A stretch of DNA of 64,000 nucleotides from Bacteroidetes bacterium 46-16 (lineage in GTDB: Bacteria; Bacteroidota; Bacteroidia; Chitinophagales; Chitinophagaceae): contig MKUN01000034.1 in NCBI GenBank assembly GCA_001897835.1, positions 1 through 64,000 on the forward strand. Reading direction: 5' to 3'. The translations under genes were made by a program, and so were the position numbers. The notes below the pieces were generated by a model that saw nothing but the letters and a program-made list of their open reading frames with translations, was not told the origin of the DNA and did not search any database. This document shows positions 16,900-26,223 of the stretch, piece by piece; positions within the stretch are counted from its first letter, which is position 1; each line of letters starts with the position of its first letter.

Positions 16900-18021
16900 A
16901 TGGGCAAAACAATACTCTTTCTCTTTATACTGGTACACGGCCTTATCCACTTCATCGGTTTTGTAAAAGGTTTTAACCTTGCCGAGATACCTGCCTTTTC
17001 CGGGAAGACATTATTCCCGGTATCAAGGGCAGGCACACAAGTGCTTGCTTTGTTTTGGCTGCTTGCCTGTTTGCTATTCTTGCTTTCAGCCACCGGCCTG
17101 CTGTTTCATCGTGAATGGTGGTGGATACCGGCAGCGATGGCTATAGTATTGTCACAGTTGCTGGTGATCATATACTGGCCGGATGCCAGAGTGGGGACTA
17201 TCGCCAATTTTATTTTACTGCCCTTCGTTATTATAGCCGGTGCCGGTCAAAGCTTTAATAGCATGGTGAACAATGAAGTGAAAGCGATAGGTTTTTATCA
17301 TGCAGGGAATGTACATGATACGATCAGGGCCGAAAGCATTGAGCGGCTGCCTTACTGTGTGCAAAAATGGTTGCTGAGCTCAGGAGTTGTGGGTAAAGAA
17401 AATGTGCATACGCTGTATTTAAAGCAAAAAGGGGCTATGTGTACTAAGCCGGGTGGTAAATGGATGCCTACCGGGGCGGAGCAATATTTCAATACAGACC
17501 AGCCGGCATTTGTATGGAAGGCCAGGGTGCAGATGATGCCCGGGCTATTGCTGGCAGGCAGGGATAAGTTCCTGGATGGCAAGGGCAATATGCTGATTAA
17601 AGCAGGGGCTTTATTGACCATAGTGAATGCCAGCGGTGAAAAAACAGACCAGGGCACGATGCTCCGCTACCTCGGTGAAATGTGCTGGTTCCCATCAGCG
17701 GCATTGAGCCCGTATATAAAATGGGAAGAACTGGGCGCTACTGAGGCCCGTGCTACTATGACCTATAAAGGTATGCGTGTTTCGGGTATTTACAGGTTTA
17801 CCCCCGATGGCGATTTTGCATCGTTCAGTGCGCAGCGTTATATGGACGATAAAGGGAAAATATCGCTTGAGAACTGGTATATACCAGCCAGTGAATGGAA
17901 AGAAATGGACGGGATAAGGATACCCGTAAAAGGGGTGGTGACCTGGAAACTGAAAACCGGGGATTTCGACTATTATAAATGGGAGATAACCGAAATGGCC
18001 CATAATAGATCCTTAAAATAG
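16900..18021 (+). CDS. Membrane-anchored DUF6544/DUF6920-like protein
   Basis: 373 residues from the ATG at 16900 (MGKTILFLF); an in-frame GTG at 16861 would add a polar leader of 13 residues and is less likely. Four hydrophobic helices occupy about 1-125. The soluble domain (about 150-370) contains MCTKPGGKWMPTGAEQ, LLAGRDKF, a conserved LRYLGEMCWFPSA segment and a final WKLKTGDFDYYKWEI strand, matching the DUF6544/DUF6920 group. Function is unknown. It is 67 bases upstream of the DUF4184 gene. Confidence 0.78.
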   Translation: MGKTILFLFILVHGLIHFIGFVKGFNLAEIPAFSGKTLFPVSRAGTQVLALFWLLACLLFLLSATGLLFHREWWWIPAAMAIVLSQLLVIIYWPDARVGTIANFILLPFVIIAGAGQSFNSMVNNEVKAIGFYHAGNVHDTIRAESIERLPYCVQKWLLSSGVVGKENVHTLYLKQKGAMCTKPGGKWMPTGAEQYFNTDQPAFVWKARVQMMPGLLLAGRDKFLDGKGNMLIKAGALLTIVNASGEKTDQGTMLRYLGEMCWFPSAALSPYIKWEELGATEARATMTYKGMRVSGIYRFTPDGDFASFSAQRYMDDKGKISLENWYIPASEWKEMDGIRIPVKGVVTWKLKTGDFDYYKWEITEMAHNRSLK

Positions 18022-18088
18022 CAGGAGCATAGGGGCGCGATATCCCTCGTCTTAGCAAACTAGCAACTTATCCCCTATTTTTACGCCG

Positions 18089-18826
18089 ATGCCATTTACA
18101 TTTTCTCACCCGGCAGCGGTGCTGCCGCTTACTTACCTGCCCCGGCGATGGTATTCGCTAACGGGCCTGGTGATCGGCAGTGTAGTGCCCGATTTCGAGT
18201 ATTTCGTGCGCATGAGTGTAAAGAGCTATTACAGCCATACCTGGGGTGGTGTCTTTTTTTTCGACCTGCCGATGGGCCTTTTCCTGGCTTTTCTCTTTCA
18301 TCTTGCTGCCCGTGATAGCCTCATCGATAACCTGCCCATGTTCCTGAAAAAATACCTTACCGGCTATAAAAAAATAAACTGGCTGCAAACCTTCAGGAAG
18401 CAATGGTTCATTATCGTTATATCTATACTGGCAGGGGCCATATCGCACATCTTCTGGGATAATTTTACACATGCCAATACCGTGTTCGTAAAACGCCTGC
18501 CTGCGCTTAGCCATAAAGTTTTGCTCTTTGGTGAGAAGGTGCCGGTATATGACATATTGCAGCATGGCAGCAGCATATTAGGCCTGCTGGTGATCTTATA
18601 CGCCATTCGCAAACTGCCTGCCGATAAACAGGCGAGAAGTACCATGAGTTTTAAGTACTGGGGAACCGTTGCTGCGATCACGCTGGTCATTGCCGCTACA
18701 AAGCTGGCGATAAACGTGGATAAAAGCGCCTATGAGAATTATATCATACCCCCCATATCGGGCTGTATGATCGCATTGGTCATTACACCCTTTCTTATCG
18801 GTAAGAAACAAGCCCTAAAAGCATAA
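18089..18826 (+). CDS. DUF4184 family membrane protein
   Basis: 245 residues with about six hydrophobic helices. The N-terminus MPFTFSHPAAVLPL, followed by IGSVVPDFEYF and a later ISHIFWDNFTH, is diagnostic for DUF4184, whose conserved His/Asp residues resemble those of membrane hydrolases of the YdjM/LexA-controlled type. Function is not established. The sirtuin gene follows after ten bases, so both are probably co-transcribed. Confidence 0.88.
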   Translation: MPFTFSHPAAVLPLTYLPRRWYSLTGLVIGSVVPDFEYFVRMSVKSYYSHTWGGVFFFDLPMGLFLAFLFHLAARDSLIDNLPMFLKKYLTGYKKINWLQTFRKQWFIIVISILAGAISHIFWDNFTHANTVFVKRLPALSHKVLLFGEKVPVYDILQHGSSILGLLVILYAIRKLPADKQARSTMSFKYWGTVAAITLVIAATKLAINVDKSAYENYIIPPISGCMIALVITPFLIGKKQALKA

Positions 18827-18836
18827 ATCGAGACAG

Positions 18837-19526
18837 ATGGAAAAGAAGAAACTTGTAGTATTAACGGGTGCCGGCATCAGTGCCGAGAGCGGGCTAAAGA
18901 CCTTCAGGGGCAATGACGGCCTTTGGGAGGGCTACGATATCGAAGATGTGGCCACACCCCGCGCATGGCGCAGGAACCCGCAACTGGTACTCGATTTTTA
19001 CAACATGCGCCGCAAAGCGGTGATAGCGGCCATGCCCAATATTGCACATTTCGGGCTTGCCGATCTTGAGGAGCACTATGACGTGCATATCGTGACGCAG
19101 AATATTGACGACCTGCATGAGCGCGCAGGTTCCACAAAGGTAATGCACCTGCATGGCGAGATACTGAAAATGCGCAGCGAGCACAGCGAGACCCATGTAT
19201 ACGATATACGCAACGATATTAAGATGGGCGATATGGCTGCCGACGGCGCCCAGCTACGCCCGCACATTGTATGGTTCGAGGAGCCGGTGCCCATGATAGA
19301 ATATGCGATACCCGTCATGTACAGTGCCGATATTTTTGTGCTCATCGGTACATCGCTCGTAGTGTATCCCGCGGCAGGGCTGGTGAATTACGTGCGTGAT
19401 GAGGTGCCTAAATATGTTATCGACAGGGAGATACCCTCCGTAGGCCATTTTAATAACGTGATACGTATAGAGCGCCCAGCTACCGAAGGCGTATTGGAAC
19501 TAAAGCGTTTGCTTTTGGGGCAGTAA
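18837..19526 (+). CDS. cobB: NAD-dependent protein deacylase (sirtuin), cysteine-free
   Basis: Removes acyl groups from lysines using NAD. It shows the sirtuin core GAGISAESGLKTFRG (11-25), QNIDDLH (88-94), the catalytic histidine in HLHG (106) and a C-terminal IGTSLVVYPAAG. The FYNMRR motif (Y55, R58) is the class III signature that favours succinyl/malonyl lysine. The protein contains no cysteine at all, so the usual four-cysteine zinc ribbon is missing; the corresponding stretch (about 112-130) is short and charged. Its end overlaps the convergent membrane-protein gene by 27 bases. Confidence 0.9.
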   Translation: MEKKKLVVLTGAGISAESGLKTFRGNDGLWEGYDIEDVATPRAWRRNPQLVLDFYNMRRKAVIAAMPNIAHFGLADLEEHYDVHIVTQNIDDLHERAGSTKVMHLHGEILKMRSEHSETHVYDIRNDIKMGDMAADGAQLRPHIVWFEEPVPMIEYAIPVMYSADIFVLIGTSLVVYPAAGLVNYVRDEVPKYVIDREIPSVGHFNNVIRIERPATEGVLELKRLLLGQ

Positions 19527-20711
19527 GAATTGCAGGTCCGATAGTTTCCTCGCTATTACATACGCCATTGCCGGCATTAGCTGGTGCATCAGCCTGTCCT
19601 GGGAGGTGGATAGCTGCCATTGCAGGTCGCGCGGGGTAATAACATAGATCATAAAATAGGCCAGCAGGCAGCAAAGTACCAGCAGCATTTGCCGGCCCGG
19701 CCATTCCTTTTGCAGGATGCACCTTAAAAGGTACAGGTAAAAACCGGTCTTGAGGTAAGTGAAGTTCTTGTTGAGGTTGACCTTGAAGAGATCCCATATC
19801 ATATGGTAGCGGCTGCCGGCGAACAGCAATGAACCGGTATCATTCCCCAGTCCCTGCACCATATCGTTTGCGGGGGCATAGGCCAGCTTAAAGACCAGCC
19901 ATGCGCCCATGGGCAATGCTATACCTGCCAGCACCTGGATGATGTGTGTCCTTTTAAGGAATGTCTTTGCATAGAACAAGGCAAATATGCCTGCAAGCAC
20001 TATGCCTTCGTTCTTGGTCCATATACAGCAGCCCAGCATGAAGGTGCACAATGCTATATATTTTTTATCCGTTTTTGCAGCATCGATACAGCAGAAGGCA
20101 GCGAGAAAGAAAAAAGCCAGTAAAGTATCGGCATACTGTGATACGCCACGAGCTATAAAAAAATCGTCGCTGGCAATGAGCAATAAAGCTGCCGCAGCGA
20201 TGACCAGGTTTTTGTGGTATAGCGATGTGTAGATCAACACCGGTATGCACAGGGTGAACCATATACTTATGGCAAACGACAAGGTATTGGGCAAATGCCC
20301 TGCGAACAAATTGCGAAAGAAAGCCAGCAATGCAGGCAGGCACAGCGGGTAATCAGGGTGGCCCGCAGTATTGTGCAGCATGTTCTTCCAGTAATGTGTA
20401 TCACTGAGAAAGGCTGCATGCAGGTTCCATATGGCCCATGCATCCCATTCGCCATGTTTGGCAGCAAGCGCAATGGCTTTGCTGCTTATGAGATAGAGGC
20501 CCAATGCAAGTATCGCATAAGGCCATAAAGACCCTTTGCCCTCATCCCCACCGGCTTTCGGGAACCAGCGATATAGCAGGTATAAGAGCGCCAGCATAGA
20601 TGCTACGGTTAAAGGGAAGGGCATGCCGGGGAGCAATGAAAAGAAATACAGGATACTGGTGCAGGCAGCGGCAGCCCCGGAAAATAATATGTAATTGCCT
20701 GCTTTGTTCAT
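19500..20711 (-). CDS. Polytopic membrane protein, possible GT-C glycosyltransferase
   Basis: 403 residues from the ATG at 20711 (MNKAGNYILF). This start overlaps the stop of the upstream gene as ATGA and is preferred over one 48 bases earlier. About ten to eleven hydrophobic helices. The first luminal loop holds GEWDAWAIWNLHAAFLSD, an acidic/aromatic loop like those of GT-C (dolichyl-phosphate mannosyl) transferases; this is suggestive, not proof. It is last in the ftsY run, and its 3' end overlaps the sirtuin gene on the other strand by 27 bases. Confidence 0.72.
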   Translation of the reverse strand: MNKAGNYILFSGAAAACTSILYFFSLLPGMPFPLTVASMLALLYLLYRWFPKAGGDEGKGSLWPYAILALGLYLISSKAIALAAKHGEWDAWAIWNLHAAFLSDTHYWKNMLHNTAGHPDYPLCLPALLAFFRNLFAGHLPNTLSFAISIWFTLCIPVLIYTSLYHKNLVIAAAALLLIASDDFFIARGVSQYADTLLAFFFLAAFCCIDAAKTDKKYIALCTFMLGCCIWTKNEGIVLAGIFALFYAKTFLKRTHIIQVLAGIALPMGAWLVFKLAYAPANDMVQGLGNDTGSLLFAGSRYHMIWDLFKVNLNKNFTYLKTGFYLYLLRCILQKEWPGRQMLLVLCCLLAYFMIYVITPRDLQWQLSTSQDRLMHQLMPAMAYVIARKLSDLQFLLPQKQTL

Positions 20712-21073
20712 TGCCTGCTGCTTAAGTAATAGTGGTATGGGTCGCCGGTTTTGCGCCATAATAGCTTCCTGCCCTGCAACATGCTGTCGGCAGGGCCGCT
20801 TATTATGGTTAGTGTCGTGTCATGAAGTTCGTTGTTATCAGTGGATATGCTTATGGGTGCCAGCGCATACCGTACCCAAAAAACAGTTTCAACAGGTGTG
20901 TTCACAGTAATGACCGATATATTGGCTGCAGGGGATAATTTATGTCGCAGGTCTTGCAGGTCGGCAGCTATGTGGTCCATCCCATCCTGCTCATCCCGGT
21001 TTTTATGCGCAAAGCGCCATGATGCTATGCCGGTGCTTAATAAAATAAAAATGATGACAGCCGTACCCTTCAT
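20708..21073 (-). CDS. Small membrane-anchored hypothetical protein
   Basis: 121 residues from the ATG at 21073: an N-terminal hydrophobic anchor (about 3-20, TAVIIFILLSTGIASW) and a soluble extracytoplasmic part with a charged helix and several strands (ETVFWVRYALAPIS). No family recognised. The start is chosen because the hydrophobic anchor begins just after it and a 19-base gap to the upstream gene remains. Its stop overlaps the next start (ATGA), so the pair is probably translated together. Confidence 0.65.
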   Translation of the reverse strand: MKGTAVIIFILLSTGIASWRFAHKNRDEQDGMDHIAADLQDLRHKLSPAANISVITVNTPVETVFWVRYALAPISISTDNNELHDTTLTIISGPADSMLQGRKLLWRKTGDPYHYYLSSRQ

Positions 21074-21092
21074 TGATTGGAAAAGATACAAA

Positions 21093-21365
21093 TTAATTTT
21101 TCCAGTTCCACCACTTCAGCTTTTCGGGTGTTCTTTCAGCAGGGGCTGTCTCGGCGTAATATACTGCACAGCGGAATACATAAAGCAGGCACCTGTCCTG
21201 TACCACCCCGGCAAATTTGTTGGAGCTGTCATAGAGCTTTTGCGGGTCTTTCCCTTTCAGCTCGCTAATGGAACGGATATTGATATTCCAGAGGTCGTTG
21301 GCTATGGATATGCCCACGCCCGGTATCTGTCGCAGCTCTTTTATTGCAGCTTCCTTGCCAGCCAT
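21093..21365 (-). CDS. Helix-hairpin-helix protein, Cdd1-like
   Basis: 90 residues. Residues 8-60 (LRQIPGVGISIANDLW, then ISELKGKDPQKLY) are a helix-hairpin-helix unit of the Cdd1/pathogenicity-locus family, followed by VVQDRCLLYVFRCAVYYA, which is also conserved there. Such proteins may bind DNA, but the function is unknown. It lies six bases downstream of ftsY and is likely co-transcribed with it. Confidence 0.82.
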   Translation of the reverse strand: MAGKEAAIKELRQIPGVGISIANDLWNINIRSISELKGKDPQKLYDSSNKFAGVVQDRCLLYVFRCAVYYAETAPAERTPEKLKWWNWKN

Positions 21366-21371
21366 ACACTA

Positions 21372-22349
21372 CTATTTTTCAAGGCTGAAGAGGCTATCCA
21401 CAAATTCGGCCTTGTTGAATACCTGTAAGTCTTCCAGACGCTCACCAACACCAATGTATTTCACAGGTATCTTGAACTGGTTGGCAATAGCCAGCACTAC
21501 GCCGCCTTTAGCCGTGCCATCGAGCTTGGTTATCGCTATAGCAGTAACCTCTGTGGCGGCAGTGAAATGTTTGGCTTGTTCCAGCGCGTTCTGGCCGGTG
21601 CTGCCATCCAGTACCAGTAATACCTCATGCGGTGCCTCTGGCATTTTTTTACTGATCACGCGGCGTATCTTGCCCAGTTCATTCATCAGGTAGGCCTTAT
21701 TATGCAGGCGGCCTGCGGTATCTATGATCACTACGTCCGATTCCTTTGCGATACCGCTTTGCACTGCATCGAAGGCCACGGAGCTTGGATCGCTGCCCAT
21801 TTCTTTTTTTACTATCGGCACACCCACGCGTTCACTCCATATGGTCAGCTGGTCCACCGCTGCCGCACGAAAGGTATCGGCAGCACCCAGCAGCACATTC
21901 TTGCCATTCTTTTTAAAGTTATGGGCCAGCTTGCCTATCGTGGTGGTCTTGCCCACACCGTTCACCCCCACCACCAATATCACGTATGGTTTTTTGCCTG
22001 CGGGCAGGTCAAAGGTCTCGAACTCGTTCGATGGGGCATCGGTAAGCATGCCCATGATCTCTTCCTGCAGTATCTCGTTGAGCTGCGATGTGCCTACATA
22101 CTTATCTTTTGCTACGCGCTCTTCTATACGGTTGATGATGGCCACCGTGGTATCAATGCCTACATCGGCGCTCACCAGTGCTTCTTCAAGGTTGTCCAGT
22201 ACCTCTTCATCCACTTTATCCTTTCCTGCAATGGCTTTGGTGAGTTTGCTGAAGAAGCCTTCTTTGGTTTTTTTCAGGCCTTCATCCAGGGCATCCTTCT
22301 GCTCCTGTTGCTCTTTGTTCCTGTTGAAGAGTTTATTAAAAAATCCCAT
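21372..22349 (-). CDS. ftsY: Signal recognition particle receptor FtsY
   Basis: SRP receptor GTPase that docks ribosome-nascent-chain/SRP complexes at the membrane. 325 residues: a short charged start (about 1-35, MGFFNKLFNRNKEQQ), the helical N domain, then the G domain with VGVNGVGKTTTIGKLAH, DTFRAAAVDQL, DTAGRLHNK and the TKLDGTAKGG motif near the end. The acidic A domain is very short, as is usual in this phylum. It heads a minus-strand run of four genes. Confidence 0.97.
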   Translation of the reverse strand: MGFFNKLFNRNKEQQEQKDALDEGLKKTKEGFFSKLTKAIAGKDKVDEEVLDNLEEALVSADVGIDTTVAIINRIEERVAKDKYVGTSQLNEILQEEIMGMLTDAPSNEFETFDLPAGKKPYVILVVGVNGVGKTTTIGKLAHNFKKNGKNVLLGAADTFRAAAVDQLTIWSERVGVPIVKKEMGSDPSSVAFDAVQSGIAKESDVVIIDTAGRLHNKAYLMNELGKIRRVISKKMPEAPHEVLLVLDGSTGQNALEQAKHFTAATEVTAIAITKLDGTAKGGVVLAIANQFKIPVKYIGVGERLEDLQVFNKAEFVDSLFSLEK

Positions 22350-22404
22350 GAGTAATGATCAATTCGAAAATAAAAGTGCAAAATATGTTTGCGAAATTAT
22401 ACTA

Positions 22405-22728
22405 TTAACGGGGAATTTCGTCCATGCTGTAATATACAGGCAGGCCTTTGCCGCTTAACAGGTCTTTTTCCTGTTGTACGCCGGGGCTATCTCCCAATAC
22501 AAGTATGGCCTCGCAGTTATCTATTAAAGCGAGCGATATATCCATTATCGCTTTATAGTTATCCGCTATGTGGGCTTGTTGCACTACCGGCAGGGCCGCA
22601 TTTACCCCTACAAGCGGTATATGGCCCATTTCAAGCAAACGGGCGGCAGCCTTATTCATAGCCTCCAGGTTTCGCTCCCTTTGTTCCTGTGTGTGGGCCG
22701 TGTATGGACCGGCAACTGCTATTTTCAT
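22405..22728 (-). CDS. Nucleoside 2-deoxyribosyltransferase-like protein (DUF4406-like)
   Basis: 107 residues. The pattern MKIAVAGPYT at the start, an RNLEAMNKAA helix, a GHIPLVG strand and a final ILVLGDSPGVQQEKDLLSGKG segment fit the small nucleoside-2-deoxyribosyltransferase-like fold (DUF4406/DUF1937 group). The substrate is not inferable, and the catalytic glutamate cannot be placed with certainty (E86 in QQEKD is the best candidate). Single gene between ftsY and the reductase. Confidence 0.72.
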   Translation of the reverse strand: MKIAVAGPYTAHTQEQRERNLEAMNKAAARLLEMGHIPLVGVNAALPVVQQAHIADNYKAIMDISLALIDNCEAILVLGDSPGVQQEKDLLSGKGLPVYYSMDEIPR

Positions 22729-22752
22729 AGTATTGATTTAGTGCAAAAAAAA

Positions 22753-22770
22753 GTCCCGCATTTGCGGGAC
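22753..22770 (-). terminator. Rho-independent terminator of the SDR gene
   Basis: GTCCCGC (22753-22759) pairs with GCGGGAC (22764-22770) across a four-base loop. On the minus strand the hairpin is followed directly by eight T residues (22745-22752 read in reverse), seven bases after the stop of the reductase gene. Confidence 0.85.
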
Positions 22771-22777
22771 CATAATA

Positions 22778-23938
22778 TTATGGGTCGATAGCCCCCTCCA
22801 GTATGTCCAGCTTTTCGACAAACTGCATGGAGTTATTGATATATATATCTGCGGGTACTGAGTTGCCTATATTCACATCCTCAAGCAGCCGGCTGTTATC
22901 GAATACATGCCCCAGTTCCATGAACTCAAGATAGGGGTCCAGCCCCGAGAACAGTACACGCAGCTTGCTCTTGTCCTGGAAGGTCTCTTTCCAGTAATCG
23001 AGGTATTCGCGGTAGCTGTATAGTTCACTGTCGGGCTGCAGCCTGTTCTTGGCCCAGTGTTTCACCTGGTTCAGCAGCGATTTGTTGATGAAGTTGAAAG
23101 GTGGCATCTCGTCGAAGTATGCCGAGAGTGTCTTGGATAATTTGTTAGCGGTTGTGGCGCCTTCTTCACCTGCCGATATGTGGTATACATGATAATGCCT
23201 GTCGGCAAAGAGGAGTTCCACTATGGCATTTGCCGCGTAATCTACGGGTATGATGTCCAGCTGCGCATATTCATTTACCGGTATCAGGCGCAGGTGGTTG
23301 ATGGTGGCCATAGCCCATAATATCACGGGCGACCGTGGCACTACCGGGCGGCTGTCGCCCATAATGATGGACGGGCGCGCGATCAGTATCTTTTCTTCGG
23401 GCAGGTGCTCACGTATCAGCAGTTCGCCCTTCATTTTAGTATAAGTGTATTTTACCAGGTGCGTAGCATCCAGGTTGGGCGATTCATCTTCATGCACCAC
23501 GCGGTCTTTTACATCTTTGCCGCATATGGTGGCGGTGCCAATGTAGAGGAAGGTCTGCAGATGCGGCAGGTCTTTGGCCCAGAGCAGTATTTTGGTAAGG
23601 CCACCTATATTGGCTTTCTCCACGAGGTCATCGTTCACACGCGAGAAGGAGGTATTTGCAGCGGAGTGTACAATAACGTCAACATCTTCGAGCTGTTTAT
23701 TGCTCTTTAATGATGCGGTAAGTTCTTCATCAAAAAGATTGCCCAGTACCGGTATGATCTTATCCCGGTCGAAATCATCTTCGTGCAGGTTGAACACCTG
23801 TTCCAGCCGCGCCAGGGCCTGTTCCTCTGTTTGCGAACGCAGCAGGCAATATATCTTATCCACTTCCTTGCGCTGCGAAAGCGTAACAAGTAATTCTCCT
23901 CCTACTAAACCTGTAGCACCGGTTAAAAAAATATTCAT
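22778..23938 (-). CDS. SDR-family NAD(P)-dependent reductase, fatty-acyl-reductase-like
   Basis: 386 residues of the extended short-chain dehydrogenase type (NAD_binding_4, as in fatty acyl-CoA and thioester reductases). The N-terminal Rossmann motif TGATGLVGGELL (7-18) and a YTYTK sequence (Y-x-x-x-K catalytic pair, near 167-171) are present, and the family landmark VHSAANTSF precedes them. The last 120 residues form a lid with predominantly helical pattern. The likely substrate is an acyl thioester, but aldehyde versus alcohol product cannot be told. It is followed by a strong terminator. Confidence 0.82.
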   Translation of the reverse strand: MNIFLTGATGLVGGELLVTLSQRKEVDKIYCLLRSQTEEQALARLEQVFNLHEDDFDRDKIIPVLGNLFDEELTASLKSNKQLEDVDVIVHSAANTSFSRVNDDLVEKANIGGLTKILLWAKDLPHLQTFLYIGTATICGKDVKDRVVHEDESPNLDATHLVKYTYTKMKGELLIREHLPEEKILIARPSIIMGDSRPVVPRSPVILWAMATINHLRLIPVNEYAQLDIIPVDYAANAIVELLFADRHYHVYHISAGEEGATTANKLSKTLSAYFDEMPPFNFINKSLLNQVKHWAKNRLQPDSELYSYREYLDYWKETFQDKSKLRVLFSGLDPYLEFMELGHVFDNSRLLEDVNIGNSVPADIYINNSMQFVEKLDILEGAIDP

Positions 23939-23960
23939 AGATACTTTAACGTCAAAAAAA

Positions 23961-24275
23961 TTATTCTGCTAATTCAAGGCCCAGTATGCCTATTATTATC
24001 AGCGATATCGATACCAGTTTCAATACAGAAACGTTTTCATGGAACCATATCATGCCGATCACGGCTATTAACGCAGTACCCGCACTGGCCCAAATGGCAT
24101 ATGCGATACCTACTTCCATTTTTTCAAGCACGAATACCAGCACTGCGAGGCTTATAGCATAGAACAGGAACACTAATACCGAAGGTACCAGTTTGGTAAA
24201 GCCTTCTGCATATTTCATACAGATCGTACCCAGCACCTCGAAGATGATCCCTATAGCCAGTACCAGCCACTTCAT
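23961..24275 (-). CDS. SMR-family small multidrug-resistance-type transporter
   Basis: 104 residues with four transmembrane helices. The first helix has the essential glutamate in IIFEVLGT (E13), and the fourth-helix region has WFHENVSVLKLVSI; both match the EmrE/SugE family of proton-coupled cation exporters. Substrate (quaternary amines versus guanidinium) cannot be told. No riboswitch is recognisable in the 243 bases upstream. Confidence 0.9.
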   Translation of the reverse strand: MKWLVLAIGIIFEVLGTICMKYAEGFTKLVPSVLVFLFYAISLAVLVFVLEKMEVGIAYAIWASAGTALIAVIGMIWFHENVSVLKLVSISLIIIGILGLELAE

Positions 24276-24472
24276 TGCTTGTATCGTTCATCCTGTTGCT
24301 CACTGCAAAAACAGCACCGAGCGTTATATAAGATTGCAGGATAATAAATGCCTGAATTTAAAACAGGGAGCGAAGTTACTGTTTTATACTGATTTATGGG
24401 TTATGACTGCGATATTATTTGCATCTCCTTAGCAATTAGACGAATATGTTTGGATACGTATGTATATGAGAA

Positions 24473-24495
24473 AGGCCGGGATGTATTCCCGGCCT
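24473..24495 (-). terminator. Terminator of icd
   Basis: A 9-bp stem (24473-24481 with 24487-24495, AGGCCGGGA/TCCCGGCCT) and a five-base loop lie 24 bases past the icd stop. On the minus strand it is followed by TTTCTC, a modest T-rich tail. Confidence 0.75.
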
Positions 24496-24518
24496 CCCTT
24501 ATAAAATGATATGATATA

Positions 24519-25748
24519 TTATTTGCCTGTTTTCTTTTTCAAGTTCTCATCCAGCGCATCCAGGAATTCCTCGGTGTAGAGATAATGTGTCCCATGTTCC
24601 ACTTTATTGCCATGTATGCACACCGCGAGGTCTTTGGTCATCTTGCCGCTTTCTACGGTTTCTATGCATACCTGCTCCAGTGCCTGGCAGAAGTCGTTGA
24701 GTTCGGGGTTGTTGTCCAGCTTGGCGCGGAACATCAGGCCCCTTGTCCATGCAAAGATGGAGGCTATAGGGTTGGTAGATGTAGGCTTGCCTTCCTGGTG
24801 GTTGCGGTAGTGGCGGGTCACCGTGCCATGTGCGGCCTCGGCTTCCATGGTCTTTCCATCGGGGGTGATGAGCGTTGATGTCATCAGGCCCAGCGAGCCG
24901 AAGCCTTGTGCTACGGTATCGCTCTGCACATCGCCATCATAGTTTTTGCAGGCCCACACAAAGTTACCATGCCATTTCAGTGCGCTGGCCACCATATCAT
25001 CTATCAGTCGGTGCTCATAAGTGATACCTGCCTTTTCAAAATCGGCTTTGAACTCTGTTTGATAAATATTTTCAAAGATGTCTTTAAAGCGGCCGTCATA
25101 CTTTTTCAGGATGGTATTCTTCGTCGAGAGGTACAGCGGCCAGCCTTTTTGCAAAGCTGTATTGAAGCAGGCGCGTGCAAAACCCATGATCGATTCATCG
25201 GTATTGTACATGGCCAGTGCCACACCGTCGCCTTTGAAGTTGAACACTTCATGCTCGATCACTTCGCCGTTCTCTCCTTCAAATTTTATGGTCAGCTTGC
25301 CTTTGCCTTTTGTCACAAAATCGGTAGCGCGATATTGGTCGCCAAAGGCATGGCGGCCTATGCATATAGGAGCGGTCCAGTTGGGTACCAGGCGCGGTAT
25401 GTTATTGATCACTATCGGCTCGCGGAACACGGTGCCGTCCAGTATATTACGTATGGTGCCGTTGGGGCTTTTCCACATTTGCTTCAGCTTGAATTCTTCC
25501 ACGCGTGCCTCATCGGGTGTTATGGTGGCACATTTTATGCCTACACCGCACTCTTTTATAGCATTGGCCGCATCTACGGTCACCTGGTCATTAGTGGCAT
25601 CACGATGCTCTATACCGAGGTCAAAATATTTTATTTCCACATCTACATATGGAAGTATAAGTTTGTCTTTGATGAATTTCCAGATGATGCGGGTCATTTC
25701 ATCACCATCCAGTTCTACAACAGGATTTGCAACTTTGATTTTTGCCAT
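24519..25748 (-). CDS. icd: NADP-dependent isocitrate dehydrogenase, eukaryote-like type
   Basis: TCA-cycle enzyme: isocitrate + NADP to 2-oxoglutarate + CO2 + NADPH. 409 residues matching the homodimeric eukaryotic/Bacteroidota (IDH1-like, type II) subfamily: [14 protein letters not shown], a KCATITPDE segment, SPNGTIRN and, near the end, [12 protein letters not shown]. The active-site tyrosine/arginine region is intact. Length is the family norm. It is a single gene with its own terminator. Confidence 0.97.
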   Translation of the reverse strand: MAKIKVANPVVELDGDEMTRIIWKFIKDKLILPYVDVEIKYFDLGIEHRDATNDQVTVDAANAIKECGVGIKCATITPDEARVEEFKLKQMWKSPNGTIRNILDGTVFREPIVINNIPRLVPNWTAPICIGRHAFGDQYRATDFVTKGKGKLTIKFEGENGEVIEHEVFNFKGDGVALAMYNTDESIMGFARACFNTALQKGWPLYLSTKNTILKKYDGRFKDIFENIYQTEFKADFEKAGITYEHRLIDDMVASALKWHGNFVWACKNYDGDVQSDTVAQGFGSLGLMTSTLITPDGKTMEAEAAHGTVTRHYRNHQEGKPTSTNPIASIFAWTRGLMFRAKLDNNPELNDFCQALEQVCIETVESGKMTKDLAVCIHGNKVEHGTHYLYTEEFLDALDENLKKKTGK

Positions 25749-25918
25749 GAAAGAGAATTTTTAATTATTTCGAATAAACTGTGAATACAAGGCACGAATA
25801 TAAGCAGCCTTATTATACGGACGCTAAAAATAGATTTTTAAATAATAAAGGGCAACATCTCAATTGCCCGGCAGGACTTGGAATAATTTTTTTATATTAG
25901 TTTGAATAAGATAACACC

Positions 25919-26200
25919 ATGAAAGCAATTTGGAATGACCGGGTAATAGCGGAGAGCGCGCAGACCATAGTGGTGGAGCGTAACCATTATTTCCCGCGTG
26001 AAGCAGTAAAGACCGAATACCTGCGACCTTCAGATACCCACACCATTTGCCCCTGGAAGGGTACGGCATCTTACTATACACTCGAAGTGGATGGTAAGGA
26101 GAACAAAGATGCTGCATGGTACTATCCCGAAACAAAAGAAGCTGCAAAAAACATTGAAGGCCGTATAGCATTCTGGAAAGGTGTTACAGTAGAGCCATGA
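25919..26200 (+). CDS. DUF427 domain protein
   Basis: 93 residues covering one DUF427 domain: MKAIWNDRVIAES, the VVERNHYFP strand, then HTICPWKGTASYYT and a final AAWYYPETKEAA. These proteins have a small beta-barrel-like fold and unknown function. It is 23 bases upstream of the EgtV-like ATPase on the same strand, so it may be the first gene of that transcript, but no functional link to ergothioneine is known to me. Confidence 0.87.
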   Translation: MKAIWNDRVIAESAQTIVVERNHYFPREAVKTEYLRPSDTHTICPWKGTASYYTLEVDGKENKDAAWYYPETKEAAKNIEGRIAFWKGVTVEP

Positions 26201-26223
26201 TGTGTAAATAAATAATACCCGTT

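Noticed and set aside
21627-22458. Two overlapping plus-strand frames opposite ftsY
   Set aside because: Both are antisense shadows of the conserved GTPase domain.
24276-24518. Guanidine riboswitch in front of the SMR gene
   Set aside because: The 197 bases between the SMR start and the icd terminator lack paired ACGR hairpins or other recognisable riboswitch cores.
24906-25784. Long plus-strand open frame of 292 codons
   Set aside because: It lies entirely opposite icd, whose protein is unmistakable. Its translation has no family features and is rich in Cys/His/Tyr, as expected from reading a coding strand backwards.
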